A program made the translations under genes and the position numbers. From contig NZ_CP108882.1 of NCBI RefSeq assembly GCF_036347055.1, positions 4,878,501 through 4,942,500 of the forward strand: DNA of 64,000 nt, read 5' to 3'. Below the pieces are notes generated by a model, which made no database searches, was not told the DNA's origin, and was given only the letters and a program-made list of their open reading frames with translations. Positions 52,333 through 60,564 of this stretch are shown here, piece after piece. Positions within the stretch are counted from its first letter, which is position 1; each line of letters opens with the position of its first letter. The stretch comes from Streptomyces sp. NBC_00820 (GTDB lineage Bacteria; Actinomycetota; Actinomycetes; Streptomycetales; Streptomycetaceae).

Positions 52333-53925
52333 TCAGGTCGGGTCGAGCCCGTGGCTGCGCAGCCACGGCAGCGGGTCGACCGCCGCGCCGCCGGCCGGGC
52401 GCACCTCGAAGTGCAGGTGCGGGCCGGTGGAGTTGCCCGAGTCGCCGGAGTAGGCGATCGGCTGGCCCGCCTTGACGGCCGTACCGTCCGGGACGCGGTA
52501 GCGGGAGAGGTGGCAGTACCAGGTCTGCGTGCCGTCCTTCGCCGTCAGGATCAGCATGTTGCCGTAGGCGACGTTCAGCTTCGTGGAGACGACGCCGTCG
52601 GTGGCGGCCATCACCGTGGTGCCGTAGGAGACGGGGAAGTCGATGCCCGTGTGCACGGACATCCAGTTCACGCCCGCCTGGCCGAAGTAGGCGCTGAGCC
52701 CCCGCTGCAGCACCGGCAGCGCGAACTTGGGACGCAGGCGCTCCTTGAGCGCGGCCTCGGCGGCCGCCTTCTTCTTCTCCAGCGCCTGCTGGGTCCTGAG
52801 GTCGATCCGCTCCTGCGTGCGGCTCGCCCGGTCGGCGAAGTCGTCGGCGCCGGCGGAGAGGGTCTTGAGCTGGGCGTCCAGCTGGCTGTTGGCGACGGAC
52901 GGCTTGACCACGTGCGCGTCCGAGGCGGAGGCGGTGGTGTCCTTGTCGTCGCCGGTCAGGTTGCCGACGGAGGCGGCGGCGATCCCGGCGACCCCCATCA
53001 CACAGACCGAGGGCACGGCGACGGTCAGCAGCGCGGAGCGCTTGGCGGGAGTACGGCGCCGGGAGCGCGCGCGGGGCTCCGGGACGAACTCCTCCTGGTC
53101 GTCGAGCAGTTCCGAAGCGACGGGCAGTTCGCCTGTCGCTCCCCACTCGTCCTCGCCGCCGGCCACTGCGTCGTGCCGATCGCGTACGTCGTGTCCGGCG
53201 TGATCGTCGTGCACATCGCGTACGTCGTGCGCATCGCCAACGTCGTGTCCGTCATGTACGGGGTCCACGTCGTGTCCGCCGGCTGCGCCGTATCCGTCGT
53301 CGACGCCATGTTGACCGTGCTGGCCGTGTTCGCCGTATTCCGCGTAGGAGTTGTCCTCCTCGTACGGCGTGGGGGCGACGGGTTCGGCGAACGGTTCGGT
53401 GAGCCGTTCGTGCTCCGTGGCGGGGCCGCCGGAGTTCCAGTGCGTGGCGTCGTACGCACCGGTGTCGATGGTCTGGGTGCCCCACTCCCACTGCTGGGCG
53501 GGATCCGCGACGGGCGCCTGCCCGTGCTGGTGCCAGGCGCCGGTGTCCCACTGGCCGCTGACGTCGTTTCCGGTGGCCTGCGCGGGCACCGTCCAGCCGG
53601 TCGTGTCGTACGCGGCCGAGTCGTAGGCGGTGTGGTGCTGGGCCGCGTACGGGTCGTAGCCCTGGACGTGACCGGTGCCGGTCTGCCACTGCGTGGTGTC
53701 GTAGGCGCCGGTGGGCTGTTCACCGCCGGGGAAACCGCCGTAGAGCGGGTCGGTGTCGTAGGTGCCGGGGGCACCCGTCGCGAAACCGGTGGTGTCGTAG
53801 CCGCCGTACGTGGTGAGGTCGTCGTAGTGGGCTTCCTGCGTTCCGTAAGGCGCGTAGTGCGCGGAGGAGGCATCGGAAGCCGGAGCCGGGGTGGTCATGG
53901 TCCCCGACGGGTGACGGTCGTTCAC
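52333..53925 (-). CDS. Membrane-anchored M23 (LytM) peptidase
   Basis: 530 residues. A long disordered cytosolic N-terminus, rich in Tyr/Gly/Thr/Gln and then Asp/His (GHDVGDAHDVRDVHDDHAGHDVRD), precedes one membrane helix (SALLTVAVPSVCVMGVAGIAA). A coiled coil follows (RTQERIDLRTQQALEKKKAAAEAAL), then the M23 domain with zinc ligands in HTGIDFP and GPHLHFEV and an intact catalytic core. It should cut peptide cross-links outside the membrane. GTG 53925 is used; ATG 53898 (MTTPAP) is equally possible. A promoter pair lies about 50-78 bases upstream. Confidence 0.88.
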   Translation of the reverse strand: MNDRHPSGTMTTPAPASDASSAHYAPYGTQEAHYDDLTTYGGYDTTGFATGAPGTYDTDPLYGGFPGGEQPTGAYDTTQWQTGTGHVQGYDPYAAQHHTAYDSAAYDTTGWTVPAQATGNDVSGQWDTGAWHQHGQAPVADPAQQWEWGTQTIDTGAYDATHWNSGGPATEHERLTEPFAEPVAPTPYEEDNSYAEYGEHGQHGQHGVDDGYGAAGGHDVDPVHDGHDVGDAHDVRDVHDDHAGHDVRDRHDAVAGGEDEWGATGELPVASELLDDQEEFVPEPRARSRRRTPAKRSALLTVAVPSVCVMGVAGIAAASVGNLTGDDKDTTASASDAHVVKPSVANSQLDAQLKTLSAGADDFADRASRTQERIDLRTQQALEKKKAAAEAALKERLRPKFALPVLQRGLSAYFGQAGVNWMSVHTGIDFPVSYGTTVMAATDGVVSTKLNVAYGNMLILTAKDGTQTWYCHLSRYRVPDGTAVKAGQPIAYSGDSGNSTGPHLHFEVRPAGGAAVDPLPWLRSHGLDPT

Positions 53926-53973
53926 CAACTTCTCTTTCGCCTCGACAACAGGGGCTGGCAGAGCAGTGCGGCG

Positions 53974-54003
53974 ACTGTACCCGGCGGTATGCGGGCGCGA
54001 CAA
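53974..54003 (-). promoter_or_regulatory. Vegetative-type promoter of the M23 gene
   Basis: On the minus strand, TTGTCG (53998-54003), an 18-base spacer and TACAGT (53974-53979), close to the TTGACA/TAgaaT pattern. Confidence 0.5.
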
Positions 54004-54201
54004 TCTTCGGCCGGTTTCGCGTTGGCGGGAAACGGGCATTCGGCCGTGTTTCGGGGGAGGGTGGGCGCGACCTTGGCCTTGTGTTCGATGAATGTTCGAT
54101 ACTGGTGACGCTGTGTCATCGGCGAACGGGGCTATCCGGCGAGACGTCCGCCGCCCCTCAGGCACCCTCGGTCGTGACCGCGGCCCCCGCCCGGGTGGTC
54201 C

Positions 54202-55053
54202 TCAGGCCACCGTGAGACCGCCGGCGAGGCGCTCTCCGGGGCGCGGCTCGTCCAGCGCTTCCCGGATCCCGGCCGCCACCGCGGGGTGCACGGGCAGGGC
54301 GAGGTGCCCGATCCCGCTCACCCGGACGTTCTGCGTGTCCAGGTCGGGATGGTCGACGCAGGCGGCCTCCAGCGGATCCATCACGGAGTCCAGATCGCTC
54401 CAGAAGCTGACGAAGCGGGTACGGCAGCCGGGCGCGGGCCGGGCCAGCTCCTTGAGCAGCTCGGAGCCGGGTCGCATCTGCCGGACGATCGGATGGGCGT
54501 TGGCCAGGGGTACCGCCCGGGTCCCGGAATGCGGGGTGCCCAGGGTGACGAGGGTGCGTACCCGCAGGTCGCCGCCGAGGCACTGTGCGTAATAGCGCGC
54601 GATCAGTCCGCCGAGGCTGTGTCCCACGATGTCGACCCGGTCGCTGCCGGTGCGCTCGCAGATCTCCTCCACGTGCCGGCCCAGCAACTCGGCCGCGGCG
54701 CGTATGTCACAGGTCAACGGAGAGTAGTTGAGTGATTCCACCCGCTCCCTGCCGTGCTGCGCGAGGCTACGGCGCAGCAGGACGAACACCGAGCGGTTGT
54801 CGATGAAGCCGTGCAGCAGGACCACCGGGGGGCCGGGCGCCACGGGCAGCCGGGCGGTGCCGTCCGGGTCCGGGCGCGCGGACGGGCGGCGTTCCTGGGT
54901 GAGGCCGGTCGGATACAGCAGCAGGTGTCCGGCCAGGATCGCGGCATCCAGCGCGGTGGCCTTCAGGAGTGTCACGGACAGCGAGGCGAGACTGCCGGGC
55001 CACAGGCGCCGGTAGATCGGGAGGAAGAGTGGCAGTACCCCGGTGACCTTCAT
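54202..55053 (-). CDS. Alpha/beta hydrolase, lipase-like
   Basis: 283 residues. The nucleophile elbow is GHSLGGLIARYYAQ, and the oxyanion-side motif is VVLLHGFIDNRSVF. A C-terminal Asp (SDLDSVMDPLEAA) and His (GIGHLALPVHP) complete a triad. The N-terminal 50 residues are amphipathic/hydrophobic (LFLPIYRRLWPGSLASLSVTLLKATALDAAILAGHLLLY) and probably anchor it to the membrane. It resembles triacylglycerol-lipase-type proteins with a permuted leader. The ATG at 55053 has GGAGG eight bases upstream. Substrate unknown. Confidence 0.88.
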   Translation of the reverse strand: MKVTGVLPLFLPIYRRLWPGSLASLSVTLLKATALDAAILAGHLLLYPTGLTQERRPSARPDPDGTARLPVAPGPPVVLLHGFIDNRSVFVLLRRSLAQHGRERVESLNYSPLTCDIRAAAELLGRHVEEICERTGSDRVDIVGHSLGGLIARYYAQCLGGDLRVRTLVTLGTPHSGTRAVPLANAHPIVRQMRPGSELLKELARPAPGCRTRFVSFWSDLDSVMDPLEAACVDHPDLDTQNVRVSGIGHLALPVHPAVAAGIREALDEPRPGERLAGGLTVA

Positions 55054-55278
55054 TGGCCGACCTCCTGTCGGCACGTGGGGGGCGGCTCTGTCCCCCGCGT
55101 GCCCTCATGTCCCACCGTGTGATTTCCCCCTCGCCGCGCACCGCGAAACAGCCGGGTGCGGGATGCTGGAGATAACGTTCGTTCACTTCGCGACAGGTGA
55201 CGAAACGTGCCAGGTGTGCGGTACTTGTCGGTACGTACGGAAGCAGTCGCTTTCCGTGGTCGCTTGATGGAGGCAGTG

Positions 55279-55701
<423 letters not shown>

Positions 55702-56142
55702 GCGGCGCCGGGGCTGGGGTGAAGATCTCCGGGCCGGATGAGGGTTCCGGGGTCTGAGTGAAGGATCGGACGGCTGGGCGAAGGCCCGGACGGCTGGGTG
55801 CAGCCCCCCAGCGGTGGGCGTGGGCGTGGGCCTGGCTGTCGGGTGGTCGGCCCTGGCGGTCGGGCGGCCAGGGCGATCCGCTCCGGTGGCCAGAGTGATT
55901 CGCTCCGGTGATCGGGTATGGCCAGGTCAGGTGATCGGGTGGGTGCTCCGTGCCGGGTCTGGGGAGGCGCTCCCGGGACTCCGTCCCAGGCCCTGCCGGA
56001 GTCGGCCGGACTCCGTCCCAGACCCCGGCCGGACCCGCCCGGACGCTGCCTCGGACCCCGCCCGGACTCTGCCTCGGACCTCGCCCGGACTCTGCCTCGG
56101 ACCCCGGCCGGACTCTGCCCCAGGCCCGGGGCGGTCGCATCC
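55702..56142. other. Intergenic region between convergent icmB and DUF5691 genes
   Basis: 441 bp without a convincing gene. It contains short repeats (ggacggctggg at 55767-55800; cctggcggtcgggcggcc-like units about 55850) and the 23-bp array listed next. Frames across it are repeat-driven and Arg/Pro/Gly-rich. Confidence 0.55.
55976..56132. repeat. 23-bp tandem repeat array
   Basis: Four contiguous units of type ggactctgcctcggaccccg + ccc start at 56041, 56064, 56087 and 56110. Diverged units lie upstream at 56008-56030 and from about 55976. The array abuts the stop of the DUF5691 gene. Confidence 0.8.
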
Positions 56143-57879
56143 TCAGGCTTTCCCAGAGGTGCTGTCGGTGCCCGGGGGTGCCAGTTCCTCGGCCATCGCC
56201 GCCCGCAGTCTCAGTGTGGTGACCAGCCGCTGGAAGGCTTCGGCCCAGTAGCCGCCGGCCCCCGGTGATGCGTCCTCCCGTTCGTCGGGGGCCGCCAGCA
56301 GGCCGTCCAGGCGGGTGGCCTCCGCCGGGTCCAGGCAGCGTTCGGCCAGACCCATCACGCCGCTGAAACTCCAGGGGTAACTGCCCGCGTCCCGCGCGAT
56401 GTTGAGGGCGTCCACGACCGCCCGGCCGAGCGGCGACGGCCAGGGCAGCGCGCACACGCCCAGCAGCTGGAACGCCTCGGACAGGCCGTGCGTGGCGATG
56501 AACCCGGCGACCCACGCGGCACGTTCCCCCGGTGCCAGCGTGGCCAGCAGCTTCGCGCGCTCCGCCAGCGACACCGAGCCGGGACCGCCGGCCTCCGGCG
56601 CGGACGGCGAGCCGAGCAGCGCCCTCGACCACTCGGCGTCGCGCTGTCGTACCGCCGCCCTGCTCCAGGCGGCGTGCAGCTCGCCCTGCCAGCCGTCCGC
56701 GACGGGCAGTTCCACGATCTGCCGCGGCGTCCGCCCGCCGAGCCGCTCCGTCCAGGTGCCGAGCGGCGTCGATTCCACCAACTGGCCGAGCCACCAGGAC
56801 CGTTCGCCGCGGCCCGCGGGGGGCTTGGCGGTCACGCCGTCCCGTTCCATGCCGGGGTCGCATTCGAGGGGCGGCTCCACGGCGATCGCGGGGCCGTCAC
56901 CCGTGTGGTCGACGGCCACGCAGGCTCCGGCCCGTACCGCCATCCGTGCGGCCAGCGCCGATTCCGGGAGCGCGGACAGCAACTCCGCCGCCGTGGCACG
57001 GACGTTACGGCTGCGGTCACCCAACGCCGCTTCCAGGAAGGGTTCGTCCCGCGCCGACAGGCCTGTGCGGAGCGAGTCGAGGAACATCAGCCGGTCCTCC
57101 GCCCGCTCGGTCGCCCAGGTCGCCGCCAGCAGCTCCCGCGCGAGCGTGGCGGCGGAGTCACGTCGCAGCCGGGACAGCAGGGCGACCCGCTCGGCGAACA
57201 GCCCTTCCCGCCAGAGTCGTTGCACTGCCTCGCCGTCCTCCAGGTCGGGCAGTGCCGTGCCGCCGCCGGGGGCTGCGCGCTGGGCGAACCGCCAGTCCGG
57301 GTTCAGCCGGGCCAGCCACAGCGCCCGCGGCCCCGCGAACGCCAGCGCCGCGGGCCGCAGGTCCGTACGGCCCCGGGCCGCGTCCAGCAGCGCGGGCAGC
57401 GCCTGCGGGGGTGCCGCGTACCCGTGCGCGTTGGCCGCCGCCAGCCACTGCGGCAGCAGCTCCATCAGGTCCGGTGCGTTGCCGCGGCGGCCGCCGCCCG
57501 GCCCCGTGGAGCGGTCGGCCAGCAGCACGGCGAGTCTGCGTGCGGCCGCGGCGGGCAGCGCCGGACGCGGATCCTCCGGCGCGGGCTCCGGCCGCCGCCC
57601 CGCCGGTGCGGCCCGCAGCCCGGCCCGGCGCCGTACGGTCGCCACGGCGGCGGCGTCCAGCAGGTTCACCGGGGCCTCGCGGCCGGGCGTCCCGGCCGCC
57701 AAGGGGCGCCGGTCGGTGCCCAGGAGGGCGGTGGTGACCAGGTCTTCCCAGGAGGGGAGGGCCTCGGCGGGGGCGGCTGAAGCGGCCGGTGGGGAAGCGA
57801 GAGCGGCGGTGGAAGCAGCGGTGGGGGTGGCTGTGGGGGTGGGTGAGGCGTCGGTCATCGCGTTCGCGCTCCCGTCCAT
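56143..57879 (-). CDS. DUF5691 family protein
   Basis: 578 residues. After an Ala/Pro/Thr-rich start, the recognisable opening is LPSWEDLVTTALLGTDRRPL, typical of DUF5691. The rest is helical, with HEAT-like stretches (FLEAALGDRSRNVRATAAELLSALPESALAARM) and a conserved-looking WWLGQLVESTPLGTW segment. No catalytic motif; probably a scaffold or adaptor. ATG 57879 follows GGAAGGG. It lies 52 bp downstream of the SWIM gene and is cotranscribed with it, making one arm of a divergent five-gene system. Confidence 0.85.
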   Translation of the reverse strand: MDGSANAMTDASPTPTATPTAASTAALASPPAASAAPAEALPSWEDLVTTALLGTDRRPLAAGTPGREAPVNLLDAAAVATVRRRAGLRAAPAGRRPEPAPEDPRPALPAAAARRLAVLLADRSTGPGGGRRGNAPDLMELLPQWLAAANAHGYAAPPQALPALLDAARGRTDLRPAALAFAGPRALWLARLNPDWRFAQRAAPGGGTALPDLEDGEAVQRLWREGLFAERVALLSRLRRDSAATLARELLAATWATERAEDRLMFLDSLRTGLSARDEPFLEAALGDRSRNVRATAAELLSALPESALAARMAVRAGACVAVDHTGDGPAIAVEPPLECDPGMERDGVTAKPPAGRGERSWWLGQLVESTPLGTWTERLGGRTPRQIVELPVADGWQGELHAAWSRAAVRQRDAEWSRALLGSPSAPEAGGPGSVSLAERAKLLATLAPGERAAWVAGFIATHGLSEAFQLLGVCALPWPSPLGRAVVDALNIARDAGSYPWSFSGVMGLAERCLDPAEATRLDGLLAAPDEREDASPGAGGYWAEAFQRLVTTLRLRAAMAEELAPPGTDSTSGKA

Positions 57880-57931
57880 GAGGTTCCCTTCCTTCGGCGG
57901 CCTCTCGGTGTGCCTTCGGCGGCCGGGTGGG

Positions 57932-59302
57932 TCAGCACAGCGTCACCGGGGCCCCCGTCTCCGCCGGCCAGGCCGTGAGGGGGGTGAAGCCTCGGTGGCC
58001 GCACTCGCCGAAGACCTTGACGGGGGTGCCCCCGGAGAGGGCGACCAGGCGCCACAGGCCCGGGCGGGTGCGGGCGGCGGCGGTGAGAGGGAGTGCGGAG
58101 TCGGCCGCGGCGTCGGCCAGTTGCCAGGAGCCCGGGGCTTCGCCCGGTACGGGTATGACGGCGTCCAGGGTGACCGGGACCGAGTCCAGCCAGGGGTCCT
58201 CGCGGAGGGCCTCGCCGTAACGGGTTGCCGCCTGGGCGGTCGTCAGGCCCGGTGGACGGTTCGCGGCGGGCGCGGGCGGGGCGTGTCGTTCACCCAGGGC
58301 GGCTCGCGGGCCGCCGGCCGAGAACCCCGGGAACAGGGACAGGTCCGCGTCCAGGGCCAGACCGACCGGGAGCGACAGCTCGGGGGCACGGCCCGCCGCG
58401 CCGTAAGCGAGGAGCAGCCGAGTGAGGCCCGACTCGGTGCCGTGCAGCCAGACGCGGCGGGTCGTCAACTTCGGGTCGACGGTGTCGTACTGGGCCAGCA
58501 CCAGCCAGCGGTCGCGCACCGGCGGGCCGTCCGCCGTGGCGTGAAAACCGAGCCGGGAGCGGACGGTGGCCGCGAGAGGTCCGGGCAGGCGGCCGCGGTG
58601 CAGCCAGCCCTGATCGAGGAGGTGCAGCAGGGCGCACTCCTCCAGCAGACGGGCCGGCCAGCCCGGTCCGGACGCCGGGATCGCGCCCAGCTCTCTGACC
58701 CGCGCGGCCAGGCCGGGGGCCTGCGCGTCGACCATGCGGGCCGCCGTCTCCTCCCACAGCGCGTATCCCGCCTGCTCGGCCGAGGCCAGACCGCCACGCA
58801 GCAGGTCCGCCAGGCGCTGCTCCAGCTCGGTCGCGCCCGCCGTGACCCGCCCCTCGCGCCGCTCCGCCCGGCGCCGCGCCGCCTCCGGATCGGCGGCCCC
58901 AGTGGCGGAACGCCCCTCACCCGCGGTCTTTTTGTCCTCCGTGCGCCTGCGCCTGCCCGAGAGCCACTGTCCGGCCCAGTCCGGCGGCTCGGCCACGGTG
59001 GGCACCACGCCGTCCTCGGACGCCCACAGCAGCAGCAGTCCGAGCGCGTGTTTGCACGGGAACTTCCGGCTGGGACAACTGCACTTGTAGGCCGGCCCGG
59101 CGGCGTCCGCGAGGTCCACCACCGTTTGATACGGCTTGCTGCCGCTGCCCTTGCACAGCCCCCATACCGCCCCCTCCTCACGGCTGCCCGCCTCGGACCA
59201 CGGTCCGGCCGTGCCCAGTTTGCTTCCCGCTTTGCGCGACGCGGCGTCAGGCGCCAGTGCCAGCACCTGATCAGCGGTCCAGCGCACCCCCTGCTGAGTC
59301 AT
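57932..59302 (-). CDS. SWIM zinc-finger protein
   Basis: 456 residues. The SWIM motif CxCxnCxH is exact: Cys74, Cys76, Cys83 and His85 in KCSCPSRKFPCKHALGLLL. The region before it (WTADQVLALAPDAASRKAGSKL) is the typical bacterial SWIM-protein start. A charged linker and a long helical C-terminus with paired WLVLAQYDT and RRVWLHGTE strands follow. SWIM fingers bind DNA or protein. Bacterial relatives include E. coli YehQ, encoded beside yehL (MoxR AAA), yehM (DUF5682) and yehP (VWA). ATG 59302 is chosen over an upstream extension. Confidence 0.9.
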   Translation of the reverse strand: MTQQGVRWTADQVLALAPDAASRKAGSKLGTAGPWSEAGSREEGAVWGLCKGSGSKPYQTVVDLADAAGPAYKCSCPSRKFPCKHALGLLLLWASEDGVVPTVAEPPDWAGQWLSGRRRRTEDKKTAGEGRSATGAADPEAARRRAERREGRVTAGATELEQRLADLLRGGLASAEQAGYALWEETAARMVDAQAPGLAARVRELGAIPASGPGWPARLLEECALLHLLDQGWLHRGRLPGPLAATVRSRLGFHATADGPPVRDRWLVLAQYDTVDPKLTTRRVWLHGTESGLTRLLLAYGAAGRAPELSLPVGLALDADLSLFPGFSAGGPRAALGERHAPPAPAANRPPGLTTAQAATRYGEALREDPWLDSVPVTLDAVIPVPGEAPGSWQLADAAADSALPLTAAARTRPGLWRLVALSGGTPVKVFGECGHRGFTPLTAWPAETGAPVTLC

Positions 59303-59322
59303 GCGAACGACGTTAGACGCCC

Positions 59323-59378
59323 CCACTGACAATCGGCCGTGCGAGCGAATTCGTGCAGGTCAGAGCGATTGTCAGTGG
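59323..59378. promoter_or_regulatory. Perfect 13-bp inverted repeat between divergent arms
   Basis: ccactgacaatcg (59323-59335) and cgattgtcagtgg (59366-59378), separated by 30 bp, lie symmetrically between the SWIM start (59302) and the AAA start (59434). TTGTCA in each arm could act as the -35 of an outward promoter, or the arms may bind one dimeric regulator. Confidence 0.65.
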
Positions 59379-59433
59379 CGTGGTGCACCGTGGAGCCAGA
59401 TGACCGCCGGCCGAGCTGGAGGGGGCCTCAGCC

Positions 59434-60564
59434 ATGACTGTGTCCGTGGAACCGAAGACCGCCGAACCGAACCCGAACCACCCGCCGCAGGCGTTGCGGC
59501 CGCACGCCGAGCACGCCTTCGCCGCCGAACTCGCCGCGCTGGCCGCCCAGGACGACCGGCCGCGCCCGGCCCGCTGGAAGCTGTCGCCGTGGGCGGTGGC
59601 GACGTACCTGCTCGGTGGCACCCTGCCGGACGGCACGGTGATCACACCCAAGTACGTCGGCCCGCGCCGCATCGTCGAGGTCGCCGTCACCACGCTCGCC
59701 ACCGACCGCGCCCTGCTCCTGCTCGGCGTGCCCGGCACGGCCAAGACCTGGGTGTCGGAGCATCTGGCGGCCGCCGTCAGCGGCGACTCGACCCTGCTGG
59801 TGCAGGGCACCGCCGGCACTCCGGAGGAGGCCATCCGCTACGGCTGGAACTACGCGCAGCTCCTCGCGCACGGCCCCAGCCGCGACGCCCTCGTGCCCAG
59901 CCCCGTCATGCGCGCCATGGCCGAGGGCATGACCGCCCGCGTCGAGGAACTGACCCGCATCCCGGCCGACGTACAGGACACACTGATCACGATCCTGTCC
60001 GAGAAGACCCTGCCGATACCGGAACTGGGCGACGAGGTGCAGGCCGTGCGCGGCTTCAACCTCATCGCCACGGCCAACGACCGCGACCGCGGTGTCAACG
60101 ACCTCTCCAGCGCGCTGCGCCGCCGCTTCAACACCGTGGTGCTGCCGCTGCCCGCGAGCGCCGAAGCCGAGGTCGACATCGTCACCCGCCGCGTCGAGCA
60201 GCTCGGCCGCTCCCTCGACCTGCCGGCCGCGCCCGACGGCATGGACGAGATCCGCCGGGTCGTCACCGTCTTCCGCGAGCTGCGCGACGGCCTCACCGCG
60301 GACGGCCGGACGAAACTGAAGTCGCCGAGCGGCACCCTGTCCACCGCCGAGGCGATCTCCGTCGTCACCAGCGGCCTCGCCCTGGCCGCCCACTTCGGCG
60401 ACGGCGTGCTGCGCGCCGGGGACGTCGCCGCCGGCATCCTCGGCGCGGTCGTCCGGGACCCGTCGGCCGACCGGGTGATCTGGCAGGAGTACCTGGAGAC
60501 CGTCGTCCGCGAGCGCGACGGCTGGACGGACTTCTACCGGGCCTGCCGGGAGGTGAGCGTGTGA
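59434..60564 (+). CDS. MoxR-family AAA+ ATPase
   Basis: 376 residues. Walker A is GVPGTAKT (98-105). The MoxR-type segment equivalent to Walker B and the following helix reads ARVEELTRIPADVQDTLITILSEK, where the usual Asp-Glu is Glu-Glu. Sensor 1 is FNLIATANDRD and the arginine-finger region is SSALRRRFNTVVLPLP. MoxR ATPases remodel partners together with VWA proteins; such a protein is encoded two genes downstream. The stop overlaps the next start by 4 bp (GTGA). Equivalent to E. coli YehL by context. Confidence 0.92.
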   Translation: MTVSVEPKTAEPNPNHPPQALRPHAEHAFAAELAALAAQDDRPRPARWKLSPWAVATYLLGGTLPDGTVITPKYVGPRRIVEVAVTTLATDRALLLLGVPGTAKTWVSEHLAAAVSGDSTLLVQGTAGTPEEAIRYGWNYAQLLAHGPSRDALVPSPVMRAMAEGMTARVEELTRIPADVQDTLITILSEKTLPIPELGDEVQAVRGFNLIATANDRDRGVNDLSSALRRRFNTVVLPLPASAEAEVDIVTRRVEQLGRSLDLPAAPDGMDEIRRVVTVFRELRDGLTADGRTKLKSPSGTLSTAEAISVVTSGLALAAHFGDGVLRAGDVAAGILGAVVRDPSADRVIWQEYLETVVRERDGWTDFYRACREVSV

